NCBI RefSeq assembly: GCF_000151665.1
Contig: NW_013171865.1
Span: 823,501-887,500 of the forward strand
Length of the DNA: 64,000 bases
Origin: Blastocystis hominis
Taxonomy: Eukaryota; Sar; Bigyra; Opalinata; Blastocystidae
Direction: 5' to 3'
Below are positions 32,687 through 43,125 of the stretch, piece by piece. Each line of letters starts with the position of its first letter. The first letter of the stretch is position 1. The translations under genes and the position numbers were made by a program. Under the pieces are notes generated by a model that had not been told where the DNA came from, did no database searches, and was given only the letters and a program-made list of their open reading frames with translations.

Positions 32687-34309
32687 ATGAAAGGAATGAG
32701 TCGGGCGAAGTGTCTTTTAACGTATACGTGAAATGGAGTGTGTGTTGTAGAAATCTTGCAGTTATTGCACTTGCCTCGCTATTTATGACACTTGCATTCA
32801 TTTCGAGTATCAAGGAACATGCAGGGATGCGTGAAAAGCAAATCGACTATTTGAGTGTTTGGGGTGATTGTTTGCTTTTGATCTAGGAACAGAAAGGCGT
32901 AAATACGAAAATGATACACCGAATGAATGAATTGGGCAGAGAAAGCGGGTTTTGTGAAAATGGGGGTCATTGTGAGGAATCTAATTCGTACAGCTCTGAT
33001 CATCTCAGTAATTCCGATGATTCTAGAGATACCAGCCTCTGTTCCACTGCTATTGACCCAAGTGATTCCGCCACTTGTAATGGTTCGAGTACACGGAGTG
33101 GTGAATCGAGTACACGGAGTGGTGAATCGAGTAAGCAGAACTCTTTATTCACTTCGGCTACGTCACCAGTCACTTCTCATCCTCCCGATATGCAAGATAT
33201 TCATGTCGTTCTCTACGAAGGCCCCAACCGTGTTCCTCTCTCTTCCCCCCATTGTTCGATTGACCATGCTTTGTTTTAATGATTAGACTTTGATGACATG
33301 AACATCGCCTCTGCCAATTTCTCGCTGGTTTGTGTGCTCGATCCTTCGACTCTTTTCACTCTGCCACGACTTGAACAGATGTGGGCAGGTCCCATTTCTG
33401 TTGCTCTCTTCGCTCCTGTAAATGAAAACCAATTCAAAATGCTTTCGACTCGAACTCGGATCGCTGTGGTGCACTCTTCTGTGCCCAAATCCCTGAATTA
33501 CCTGCGAAACGTTGCGATCAACAACACGCTGACTACCCATTATCTAGTGATCGATGCCGGAACGATCGTCGATCCTTCTCTGCATTCCGTTCTCCAGTCG
33601 CTTCCCTCGTCCCTCTTAACACCCTCGACGGCTCTCATTCTCCCTCTCTTCTTCTTCCTCTCATCGCCCTCCTCTTCCGTGGCTTCCTTGAAGGGTTGTC
33701 GAGAGAGCGAAGCTTGTTGGACCGCGTGCTTTCTGTTCCCATTTCATTGAGTTGCAGACTTTTTGCATCGCTGCCACGCTCCAAAGAAACGATTCGCCAG
33801 CTCGTGGCAGCCAAGAAGGTCGCAATGCGTCGGTCTTCGCATGTTTGTGAATGAGTTCCAAGTCACTCAGAGATATCTCTACGCTGATTGGTTTTATATG
33901 GGAAAAGAGCAAGATCTGCAGCGCGTTTCGTGCTTCGATCCGCTTTTGCAGCAGCCGTTTTTGATTCTACGGCATTCCCGGTCTGTCCCGTTGTTCAACG
34001 AGTTCTTTCTGAATAACCCACTGAGTCGGATTCAACACGTCGAACATGTGCGACTGTTAGGCTTCCGCTTTTATGTTCTGGGACAGTCGTTCGGGTTCAT
34101 TCTCCCGACTGGGTCTGGGTAATGGAAAGGGGAGGGTTCGTAATGGCGGTAGAGGGGCCCAGGAGAGCGATAACGAGCAAGCGAGGCGCGAATTTGTCGC
34201 ATGGTTTGATGAGGTGAAGAAAAGCAGAGTGGGCGAGAGGGTGCGCGTTTGCAGTGCTGAGGAAAGAAAGGCGCGTTTGAACTATAATATGGCTCTGGTA
34301 AAGGGGTAG
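32687..34309 (+). CDS. GT49 (LARGE/B4GAT1-like) Golgi glycosyltransferase
   Basis: Type II membrane protein: signal anchor NLAVIALASLFMTLAFI after a 29-nt intron, a Ser-rich stem (STRSGESSTRSGESS), then the catalytic domain: FSLVCVLDPSTLFTLPRLEQMWAGPISVALFAP, NYLRNVAINNTLTTHYLVIDAGTIVDP (in place of the family's 'LlSDIDfLP'), and LYADWFYMGKEQDLQ, NNPLSRIQHVEHVRLLGFRFYVL. The frame changes between 33600 and 33720 without an obvious GT-AG intron, so that part is unresolved (assembly error, unusual intron or damage). A 34-nt intron precedes the last exon. The DxD-like site reads DAG, so activity is uncertain. Confidence 0.75.
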
Positions 34310-34492
34310 TGTTTCTGTTAGTTCGTTTCTGTTCTTTGGACAATGTTTGTACAAAAGTTTCAAGGTTCATTCCTGTAACAACAGTATGCAAATCGAGTGA
34401 AATACTCAAATAGACAAGTTATTGTTGACGATTGACAGTTTTAAACGAAACTACAGATTTATGTCCTGTGTGAGTCCACTTACGATTTTTGC

Positions 34493-34703
34493 ATGTTGCC
34501 ATGGATTCGAAGGTTTACTGTAGATACCACAGGCGAAAAAGTATCGTATAAGAAAAAAGCAGAGTTGGAGGCGTATCTCGTCAAATCGACCGTAGTTTCT
34601 TGTCTACAGCTATGATGCATAGTTCGAAAATGCGGTACGCATGGTTCCAGTCTCATCAGTGGTGCTGTTCCCTTCAGACTATGAGTCTGAAGCTATTTCG
34701 TAA
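34493..34703 (+). CDS. Unknown small protein, about 60 aa
   Basis: Two exons with a 31-nt intron (near 34591-34621): MLPWIRRFTVDTTGEKVSY, KAELEAYLVKST, then FENAVRMVPVSSVVLFPSD. TAA encoded. The plus half of the palindrome at 34721 lies about 18 bp beyond. Not recognised. Confidence 0.4.
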
Positions 34704-34720
34704 TGACCTCTTAGTCCAAG

Positions 34721-34736
34721 TGTTTGTAAACAAACA
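34721..34736. terminator. Palindromic two-way polyadenylation signal
   Basis: TGTTTGT-AA-ACAAACA between the small plus-strand gene and the minus-strand P-ATPase, whose TAG has its T at -5. Confidence 0.75.
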
Positions 34737-34738
34737 GT

Positions 34739-37700
34739 CTAATAGTACGTATTTCGTTCAATCCACCCAGCATCCCGGAGAATCTGTTTTGTCTCCGGAT
34801 TCTCTGTCACGAGCGATGTTTTTCGCATCAAGTATTTGCGGACCTCATCGAAAGTATATACAATGATCAAGTAGGGGAAAGGAATAAGCCAGCAGTGGAA
34901 AGGCAGGGGGCGAGTGCGCAGCGCGCTGTTCAGCACGGGCGTGTAAAGGAGGATGTAAGCCAAAGCCAGCTCGAAGAGCACAGAGGAGTTCATAGCGTGG
35001 TTGCTCATTCCTTGGTCAATCAACGAGTTCATGCGAGTTTTGCAGACTAAAAGATCGGCGATCTGAACGATCACAATGGTAATGAAGTAGGCCGTCTGGG
35101 AATAGTACAGCGCCTCCTTCTGGATCATTCTTGAAGCGATGTTGGCGTACTGCGTGTCGCCCTCGAAGAAGGAAAGCGAGTAAATGTACTCGAAAGAGTC
35201 CGCACTTCTCGTTTGTTTAAAAGTAGCGTTGCTGAACACCTTGCGTCCCAGCATCTTGTATTCGGACGCTTCGATCATCGCTTGCACAGCCGAGGAAACT
35301 TCGCTGGAGGAGGAGGAAGTCTTGGCTTCCGTCGAGTTCCAGTCGTTAATATCCCAGTAGCCCAGCGGCTGATAGCTCAGCTGCGCAGTGGCCGTGCCCT
35401 TTCCGAGTCCCACGTACGTTTTCTTCGAGGTATCGGCACGCAGCCAATTGCGATCCCAGAAGGGGGAGACACGTCCAGCCAGAGGAATATACGGATAGTA
35501 GCCGTTCTGGAGCAGCACGTCGATGCTCTGCTTGGTCACCACAATGTTCTCCGCCGTGTAACCTCCATTCGCTGTGTTGTACGACGCCTCATCCGAGAGA
35601 GAGAAATTGGGAGAGCTCTTGGTAGGTCCGAGGAAGTTCTTGGAGGGGTAATGGCACTGGACGATCTCGCCGCCGTCCCAGAAATAATAGCCTTGGCGGA
35701 ACATGGTGTAGAATTCCTCTGGATTGCTCGGCGCCGATCCCTCGTAGGCCTCAAATCCGGACGTCTTGTTCTGCGCATCGAATACCTCGCGATACCAGTT
35801 TCCTCCATTGACCTTGCAATACAAGGTTTGCTTTCCCCAGTTGTCATAGGCTCCAAGACCCGGCAGCGTGGAGGCGGAGAATCCGAAGGAGTTCATCATG
35901 AAGAAGAAAGACATCAGAGCAGCGAGGCACTGCGTGACGCCGACTTCCAAGTAGGAGAAGGTAAACAGTTTTTTGTTCACTAAATGATCGCGCTTGCTAT
36001 CACGTGGAGGTCGTCTCATGATATCGGCCTCCGCGTTTTCGTAAGCGAAGGAGATGGCGGGAAGCATATCGGTTCCGAGATCGATGAGCAGAATCAAGAT
36101 AGTATCCAGAGGAAGAGGCACCTGGATGGTAATGAAACAAAGGAACGGAGCCAGCTCGGGGATGTTGGAGGAGAGCGTGTAGGAGATCGATTTCTTGAGG
36201 TTGTCGAAGATCAGTCGGCCTTCTCCCACGCCCTTCACAATCGACGCAAAGTTATCGTCCACGAGAATCATATCGGCCGCTTCTTTGCTCACAGCCGAGC
36301 CCATGATACCCATTGCAATTCCGATATCCGCCTTCCGAAGAGCCGGGGCGTCGTTGACACCATCTCCCGTAACAGTGACAATTTCGCCTCGTTTCTGGTT
36401 GTGTTCCACGATAATCAACTTCTGTTGAGGGGAAGTACGAGCGAAAACGACCTGGGGATGGTCGAGAATATCGTCCCAAATCGCATCCGGCAGATCAGGA
36501 GTCAAATCCCATCCAGGAACAACGATCGCTGGAGCCAGTGCAGGGTCTTCCCAGCCCGGATCTCCCTCCTTCAAGCCCTTCGACTCATTGCGGAGCTGAA
36601 TATCGTCCTCCGTGTCGCCCCAGATGATTCCGACCTTCGCAGCGATCGCCTTGGCGGTGATCGGATGATCTCCCGTCACCATAATCACACGAATACCGGC
36701 TGTCTTGCAAGTTTCCACGGCGGGAGGGACTTGCGGACGCGGGGGATCGATCATAGCCATCATTCCCACGTAGCAGAGCTTTGTGAAGATGTGCTCGGTA
36801 TGGGGAATGTCTTGAGGGAAGGTTTCGCGATCATCTCCCAGAGGGAAATTGGGAGTGTCACTGTTGTAGACGTAATCCTTGGGATAGACGGCGGGATCTA
36901 AGGGCAGCTCGGCAAAGCCCAGCACACGAAGACCCTTGCGAGAAAGATCTGTCTGCAGATCCTCCATTTTCTTGCGAAGTTCGGGAGTGAACTCCTCGAC
37001 CTTTCCGTTAATCAGAATCTTATCGCAGCGTCCAAGAATTCGCTCCGGAGCGCCCTTCATAACTAGCAACCGCTCATCCACCTTCGCATTCTGATGGATG
37101 GAAACCTGGTATTTGTTCGTTGAGTTAAACGGAATTTCCTTCAGCTTGGGGTTTTCGTTGCGGAACACTTCCACATCGAAAGAAGCCTGCACATACTTGA
37201 GGAGCGCCGATTCGGAGGCATCTCCCAGCGGTTTCCACATCACACGCTTCTCAATCGAACCATCACCAAGAAGCAGTTCTTCAATAAAAGGTTGCTTGCT
37301 CGAGAAATCAGGCGTCCGATCCCGATTCTTGCGGTACTTGGAGTTCTCGTCCCACTTCGCGTTGTTGCACAGAGCAGCAATCCGAAGCAGATGGAAATAG
37401 GACTCGGAGGTAGGATCCACCGTGGGTTTCGAGTACATGGAGCACTCGCAGTCGAAGATTTTTCCATCATAGACCACGTTCGCCACAGTCATCATGTTCT
37501 GGGTGAGGGTTCCGGTCTTATCGGAGCAGATACAACTCGTCGAGCCCAGAGTTTCCACACCCTGCAGATTCTTCACCAGAACGTTCTTTGAGGACATTCG
37601 GTTAGCCGTGAGCGACAGAGAGAGGGTGACGGTAGCCAAGAGTCCCTCAGGCACGTTGGCCACGATGATACCGATCATAAAGACCAGGTTGGTGATGAGA

Positions 37701-38548
37701 TCTGTACCCAGGAAGATACCGATGATGAAGAACAGAACTCCCAAAGTAATGGCGATCGTAGAGATAATAGAAATGAATCGATCCAACTCAATACCGATAG
37801 GGGTTTTCTCACTTCCAGTGTTCAACGTCAGCTTGGCAATATGGCCCATAACAGTGTTATCTCCAGTGGCTACAACCACTCCCTTGCAGCTACCTTTCGG
37901 AACTTGCGTTCCAAAGAAGGCCATGTTTTGGGTTTCCAGAGGATTCGCATCGGTGCACTTGGTGGATCGTTTGCAAGGTTCCGACTCTCCAGTGAGGCAG
38001 GCGTTATCCACTTGCATATCATCCGAGCACTCGAGGATACGAATATCCGCAGGTACCTTATCTCCAGCTTTTATGTGAACAATATCACCAATGACCAAAT
38101 CCTCAGCAACAACTTCAGTAGGATTGCCGTCACGCGTAACCGTGCAACGGTTTGGCATCATGTTCTTAAAAGAAGCCATCAAATCATTCGACTTTTTCTC
38201 CTGGAAGTAGGCGAACGTTCCCGTAATGATCACAACGGCAAAAAGTACAATTCCAAGGTAGAGATTCTCAATCTCTTTTTTCAGAATATATCCTATAATA
38301 CAAAGTACTCCACCTGCCAATAACAGCAAAGAGAAGAATCCTGTCATATTCTTCAGGAACTTCACCCATTCAGGAACGGTCTTCGGTGGGGTTAACTGGT
38401 TTAGACCATATTTCTGAAGCCTAGAGTCATGTTCGGTTTTCGTAAGACCTCGTTCCTGACTGGTCTTCAATCGTTCACCAAGAAGAATCGCTAAATCAAC
38501 CTTATGATAATCTTCTCTGTCAGCAGAAGCACTATGCTCGTCAGCCAT
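34739..38548 (-). CDS. Na+/K+-type (IIC) P-type ATPase alpha subunit with giant M7-M8 loop
   Basis: 1269 aa, no intron. Plasma-membrane cation pump. Motifs: ACLTGESEPCKR (actuator TGES), CSDKTGTLTQNMM (phosphorylated Asp), KGAPERILGRCDK (nucleotide site), MVTGDHPITAKAIA, TGDGVNDAPALRKADIGIAMG. Ten hydrophobic segments can be placed; the C-terminus (LRDAGWIERNTYY) is like the animal ..ETYY end. Between M7 (near QCLAALMSFFFMMNSFG) and M8 (AYFITIVIVQIADLL) there are about 250 residues of Gly/Ser/Tyr/Trp-rich sequence where animals have a short beta-subunit-binding loop. Confidence 0.95.
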   Translation of the reverse strand: MADEHSASADREDYHKVDLAILLGERLKTSQERGLTKTEHDSRLQKYGLNQLTPPKTVPEWVKFLKNMTGFFSLLLLAGGVLCIIGYILKKEIENLYLGIVLFAVVIITGTFAYFQEKKSNDLMASFKNMMPNRCTVTRDGNPTEVVAEDLVIGDIVHIKAGDKVPADIRILECSDDMQVDNACLTGESEPCKRSTKCTDANPLETQNMAFFGTQVPKGSCKGVVVATGDNTVMGHIAKLTLNTGSEKTPIGIELDRFISIISTIAITLGVLFFIIGIFLGTDLITNLVFMIGIIVANVPEGLLATVTLSLSLTANRMSSKNVLVKNLQGVETLGSTSCICSDKTGTLTQNMMTVANVVYDGKIFDCECSMYSKPTVDPTSESYFHLLRIAALCNNAKWDENSKYRKNRDRTPDFSSKQPFIEELLLGDGSIEKRVMWKPLGDASESALLKYVQASFDVEVFRNENPKLKEIPFNSTNKYQVSIHQNAKVDERLLVMKGAPERILGRCDKILINGKVEEFTPELRKKMEDLQTDLSRKGLRVLGFAELPLDPAVYPKDYVYNSDTPNFPLGDDRETFPQDIPHTEHIFTKLCYVGMMAMIDPPRPQVPPAVETCKTAGIRVIMVTGDHPITAKAIAAKVGIIWGDTEDDIQLRNESKGLKEGDPGWEDPALAPAIVVPGWDLTPDLPDAIWDDILDHPQVVFARTSPQQKLIIVEHNQKRGEIVTVTGDGVNDAPALRKADIGIAMGIMGSAVSKEAADMILVDDNFASIVKGVGEGRLIFDNLKKSISYTLSSNIPELAPFLCFITIQVPLPLDTILILLIDLGTDMLPAISFAYENAEADIMRRPPRDSKRDHLVNKKLFTFSYLEVGVTQCLAALMSFFFMMNSFGFSASTLPGLGAYDNWGKQTLYCKVNGGNWYREVFDAQNKTSGFEAYEGSAPSNPEEFYTMFRQGYYFWDGGEIVQCHYPSKNFLGPTKSSPNFSLSDEASYNTANGGYTAENIVVTKQSIDVLLQNGYYPYIPLAGRVSPFWDRNWLRADTSKKTYVGLGKGTATAQLSYQPLGYWDINDWNSTEAKTSSSSSEVSSAVQAMIEASEYKMLGRKVFSNATFKQTRSADSFEYIYSLSFFEGDTQYANIASRMIQKEALYYSQTAYFITIVIVQIADLLVCKTRMNSLIDQGMSNHAMNSSVLFELALAYILLYTPVLNSALRTRPLPFHCWLIPFPYLIIVYTFDEVRKYLMRKTSLVTENPETKQILRDAGWIERNTYY

Positions 38549-38878
38549 AATATCAAACTATGAATAAAACTTTGGGAGCCGATGATCCAGTAATTAATAC
38601 ACCCATACTTTAGTTGGAATCAAATATAAAAATGGGCCCTCTTTTTCTATATTGTTTATTCGTTGTGATTATGTATCAAAATTGATTTGGGGTGGAACAA
38701 CATTCTGTTTTTGCCTTAGGACGATGAAGTGAGACTAGTAAGAAATAAATTAAATGGTAGACTGACTCGAATACTCGTCATACTTGATAGTGGTGATTAA
38801 CTTAGATGATTCTTGCGCCACGACATGCACTGGTTAATCATCTTTTAACACAATTTTTAATTTATATTTGCTATCTAA
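38549..38878. promoter_or_regulatory. Divergent promoter region between P-ATPase and CHMP5
   Basis: 330 bp, AT-rich, between two start codons on opposite strands; no motif can be named with confidence. Confidence 0.45.
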
Positions 38879-39643
38879 ATGTTTAACCGCTTTGTGGGAC
38901 AAAAGAAACCTACTGTTACTCAAGAGGAGAAGCCTTTTGATATGACACCCATGACGAACCATATGGATAATTTGAATAAGCGAGAAGATCAGATTTTGAA
39001 GAAAATTGAAAATATTGACCAACAACTCGGAACGTGCTAGTTCGATATTTCGATTACTGTTAGGTTAAAGCAGCAAATGGCGAAGGGAGGCGCTGGTTAT
39101 AATACTCTCCGTATGCGCGCTACGAACGTAATAGGTAGCGTCAGTTAATGAGTTGTAGTTATTGAAACAGAAGCAAATGCTCATGAAGCAGTTGCAGAGT
39201 GTCTCTACAATGAGCCTTACAGTTGGTCAGACTATGGGTACTATTGAGAGTTTACAACTAATGAAGGATCAGTACAATATGATGAAGGAGGTGACGAGTG
39301 CTCAGAGTCAGGCGTTTAAGGTAGATTTGGTGGTGAGGAATCTGAGAGGTAGAGTGTGAACTTTGATGATTATATGAATTTGTCGGATAAATTGCAGGAT
39401 ATGCAGGAGGATATGGACGATGTGCAGGAAATGATGATGGACAGCATGACCGGAGATATTGAAATGGACGAGGAAGAGTTAGACCGTGAGTTGGCGAATA
39501 TTAAAATCGGAGACATGCCTGAAGCAAATTCGACGCCTGTAAATCCGGTTCCTGCCACCCAGGTTCCTGCAGAAGCCGTTCCTATGGCTGATGGTGCTCC
39601 AGCTTTCCCCAACAACTGGCGTGATGAGTTGTCTAATTTGTAA
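38879..39643 (+). CDS. CHMP5: ESCRT-III subunit CHMP5/Vps60
   Basis: Snf7-family membrane-remodelling protein. Four exons (introns 30, 31 and 32 nt). Begins MFNRFVGQKKP like CHMP5 (mNRlFGk.kp), helices RMRATNLLKQKQMLMKQLQSV, then SVNFDDYMNLSDKLQDMQEDM matching the CHMP5 'ID.iedLqDqlEDM' helix, and an acidic helix (MDEEELDREL). The tail is Pro/Ala-rich and ends FPNNWRDELSNL. About 230 aa. TAA encoded with TGTTTGTT eight bases later. Confidence 0.85.
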
Positions 39644-39959
39644 TCTTGTATGTTTGTTGGATATGAAAGTGTATGTGTGTGTGCGTGAGTGTGTGGAATG
39701 AGCGTGGAGTCATTGTTTGGAAGTACTGGATGATATACAAAGGAAGAGAAAGGACTTGATTGATGAGAGAGTCAGTATAAAAAGAAAGGGTTTGATGAAT
39801 TACGTATGTTTCTAAAGTGTGATTATTCACTGATTCACTGATTCACTGATTCACTGATTCACTGATTCACTGATTCATTCACCCTCTCAATCAACTACCA
39901 CCACTACTACTATAGGAACAAGAGAGCAAACAAACAACTCGTTCAATCGACTCAAGCCA
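39644..39959. repeat. Convergent spacer with 8-bp microsatellite ATTCACTG
   Basis: 39826-39880 carries about seven perfect ATTCACTG units. Minus-strand TGTTTGTTTG at about 39924 serves the beta-helix gene. Confidence 0.8.
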
Positions 39960-42899
39960 TTACTTCATATGCAGCTTGTCACGAATCCATTGCTCAATCT
40001 CTGCTCCCGAAGGCAGATCATGGAACTGCGAATGAACGTCCTTTCCATACTTTTCCTATTCATCACTCCTCTCCTTTCTCTAAATCTACCGCAAATTCGT
40101 CGAACGAATGACGAGTCGAGTCCGTCAAGATGTACGACTTCTCACGGCCATTGGGAGTGTAGTAATGATTGAAGTCCAAATCGGGAGTCTACAACATATC
40201 ACCTCCCCTTCTCTTTTTCTTACCAACTCCACCATGGTGCTCTCACTCACACCATTGAACCACAACACATCCTGATTCTTGATAATGCAACTATTGTTGC
40301 GATACACTTCGCCCCATCCATAAGTGTCGTGACGACCCTATTCATCAACCACACACACACAACACGCACAGCTGTATTCGCGCAGTGCGGCTCCGTGAAG
40401 AATTCGTTAACATCACCCGCATACTTGGTATCCGGGTAGATGTACAAGTTGTTCATAGCTACATACTAAGCCCTTCCACATTCACCTCCTACAGATCTTG
40501 CTATGACCCAGATAGGTCTTGAATCCTCCATAAACCAGAACGTTGTCGTAATCGTAGTAATAGCAAGAGCCATCATCATGATCCAATGGCCACACAGCGT
40601 GATAGTTGGCAATGACAAACGACTGACGAATCTCCCTAAAGACTTCACGAATACACATTGAATGTACGATTGCTTCGGCTTGGTCGAGGGCTCTCCACTG
40701 TCATAGAGCGTGATGAACGGCATACGATCCCAGGTATTCACAGGACCCTACAAAATAACCCCAGTTCGTAAAACCACCCACATGATCAGCAGTTTCACGA
40801 ACAGTGTTGAACATGAGAGATCTCTCAATCAGGTTGCCTCCTCCAAAGGCATCGTTGATGTTAATTCCAGCGCGCGGCACGTTGAAGAAAATGTTGTCAC
40901 GCCAAATGGTTCGCTAGAAGAATGAGCAAAGAAAGCAAATGAATCCTACAGCCGTTTTCGATTGCATGAAAGGAGAAGACTGCTTGTTGTAGAGACCCAA
41001 TTCATGCAAGAGATTGTGCTGAATAACGTTGTCGTGAGGATGCGTCTCCTGCGTTCCATCCATGAGATTGGTGCTTCCAATAAAGAGAATACCGCTATCA
41101 CTGCCATAGACGAACTCGTTGTACTCAATCGTAGAATAGGTAACGTGATTAGCAAAGAAGATGTTGTTGTTACCATTGTTTCTGAAGATGTTATAGCTGA
41201 TGCGAATATTCTCAGCGCCATCAACAAAGATGCAGCCAGCACGATGTAGAGCCCAGTCACCTCCTGAAGGAACCTCAAACTGTTCCATGTAGGTGTTGCG
41301 CGTGTACGAGAAGGTGAGTCCGTGAATGTGAATGTTCTTGACCGGAAGATTGGAAGTTCCACGAATCTCGATCAGGTTCTCCTGCTGAGAAAGATGGATG
41401 AGCGACATATCACTAATCGTTCCGTTGGGATAGAGATAAAGCTTCTTCGCCTCCTTATCGTAGAAATATTCTCCGGGAGCATCCAGCTCCTCCAGAACGT
41501 TTTCTATGAAGAAAGCTCCTCCGTGAGTACTTCCACGACACTCCTGGAAGCCTCCCTTCGTCCATCCCAAGCTAATCTTTCCGTCCTTTCGCTCATAATT
41601 GTCCACCTCAAACATCCAGAAGCCCCAGTATCCTCCCTGGAAAGCATGGAAGATGGCGCCGTTGGGATGCTTCCACTCACGAGGAGACCAGTTTTGGGTG
41701 GCCACGTCAATTCCCGTGGGGATCGCATAGGTGCAGCCTCCGCCACCAATCGGATGCGCTAACGCCCAGTAGGAAATGGCTGGCGTCCACTGGACGGCAG
41801 GTCCCTCAAGGGCAATTTGGTAGTTGGTGTACAATGCGTGCTCAAGCGATGGCTTATCCATGTGGATTTCGTAGCCTGGAGGGAACTTGCGCGTTGCCTT
41901 CCACTGGCCATCTCCAGCACTAGCGAAGCCCGTGTTTTCAGTGTGGTAACCCGTATACTCGGGATTTCCATTGGGATAACGAGCGAGAATCTGACGCTTG
42001 CCATTGATAAAGAGCGAGGTGAACTTCTCCTCGTCAAAGTCGATCTCAGACAGGTCTGCCACATAAATGTTCAGCTTCACACCCGAAATAGCAGTGGAAG
42101 AATCCACAGTGCGGAACTCTCCATCGATGATGCTGAAGCACTGATTGAAATAGTCTCCCTCCTTCTCGTACCACGTGAACCCAGTGCACTCCTCATCCTT
42201 CGCGCAGAGCTCTTGGCACTCTTCCAAAGAAGGAACCTTTCCAGCGAACTTCACACGTCCAGCAACTCCAGCGCCGGGAGCAGGCTTAATATCCACGACG
42301 GCATCCTTTCCCTGGAAGATATCAAATTCTCCAACACGGTATGGCTTCCAATCCACCTTCACCTCCTTGGCTCCAGAAAGCACCACCTTCTCGTTGTTAT
42401 AGGAAGAGATGGTGAGGTCATCGTCGATTTGAGTAAGCAGAAGAGGCTTGGACATATAGTACTCACCTTCACGCAAATACAAGGTCCGGTTTCCAGATAC
42501 TCCGCGAGTCAAAGCAATACCTCTTTCAATCGTCTTCACCGGATCGCGAATCGATCCCGAATTCTTGTCATTTCCAGAACGTCCATCAACAAAAATGGTA
42601 AATCCAGGGTTCTCAATATCAGGAATCGTCAGAGGCTCATCCTCAGGAGGTCTCTCCATATCACATTGCTGAAGCTGCAACGCATCAAAAACTGCGCGAT
42701 GATTCTTTCTTTCCGGTTGAATCTCTTTCGCAAAGTCATAGGCAGCTCTCTTGATGTGGCAGTCAACGTTAATATCCGCCAGATAGGGTCGCGCAAGGTC
42801 ATGGAATTTTCCCCCTATTATGTTGGGAAACAGCCCGATATGCTTATCTACAGAGGTGCAGATAGCGAGGGATAAGATCAGAATTTGCAAGATCATCAT
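39960..42899 (-). CDS. Secreted right-handed beta-helix protein with PAN/apple domain
   Basis: Starts with a signal peptide (MMILQILILSLAICTSV). A pectate-lyase-like beta-helix opens with FTIFVDGRSGNDKNSGSI and RTLYLREGEYYMSKPLLL. A PAN/apple module is inserted early (SLEECQELCAKDEECTGFTWYEK..NQCFSI). Helix rungs then run on with N-rich ladders (ISYNIFRNNGNNNIFFANH, IEYNEFVYGSDSGIL, DNVIQHNLLH) and PLDHDDGSCYYYDYDNV. Seven short introns (32-37 nt) cluster in the last third (39960-40960); the first 1.97 kb is one exon. About 880 aa. It may cleave or bind host or bacterial polysaccharide; catalytic residues cannot be named. Confidence 0.85.
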
Positions 42900-43125
42900 T
42901 TACAAACCAGTTATGGAAAACACAATTCCCCTACCGGAACAAGTCGAAGTGGAGTTCAACCTAGCTACTTTCTATAATCCGCTGACCTCGACCTTGCCAA
43001 TTATTTTCGTACTCCATCATCTCAGAAGCTCAGATATTCATCATTTTCCAGTTTTCGATCCTCGCACAATCTTGTTCAACCAATCAGCGTGAAGGAACAA
43101 AAGTTGTATTCCCAAGCTATTTTTA

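Noticed and set aside
35213-36901. Long plus-strand open frames opposite the P-ATPase
   Set aside because: Codon-bias shadows of a clearly coding 1269-residue minus-strand gene; no family likeness.
39826-39880. CRISPR-like array (regular ATTCACTG units)
   Set aside because: Units are 8 bp with no spacers; a microsatellite in a eukaryote.
42820-43092. Small plus-strand gene before the ABCG-like gene
   Set aside because: No presequence, family likeness or 3' signal; it lies in the 5' region shared by two divergent genes.
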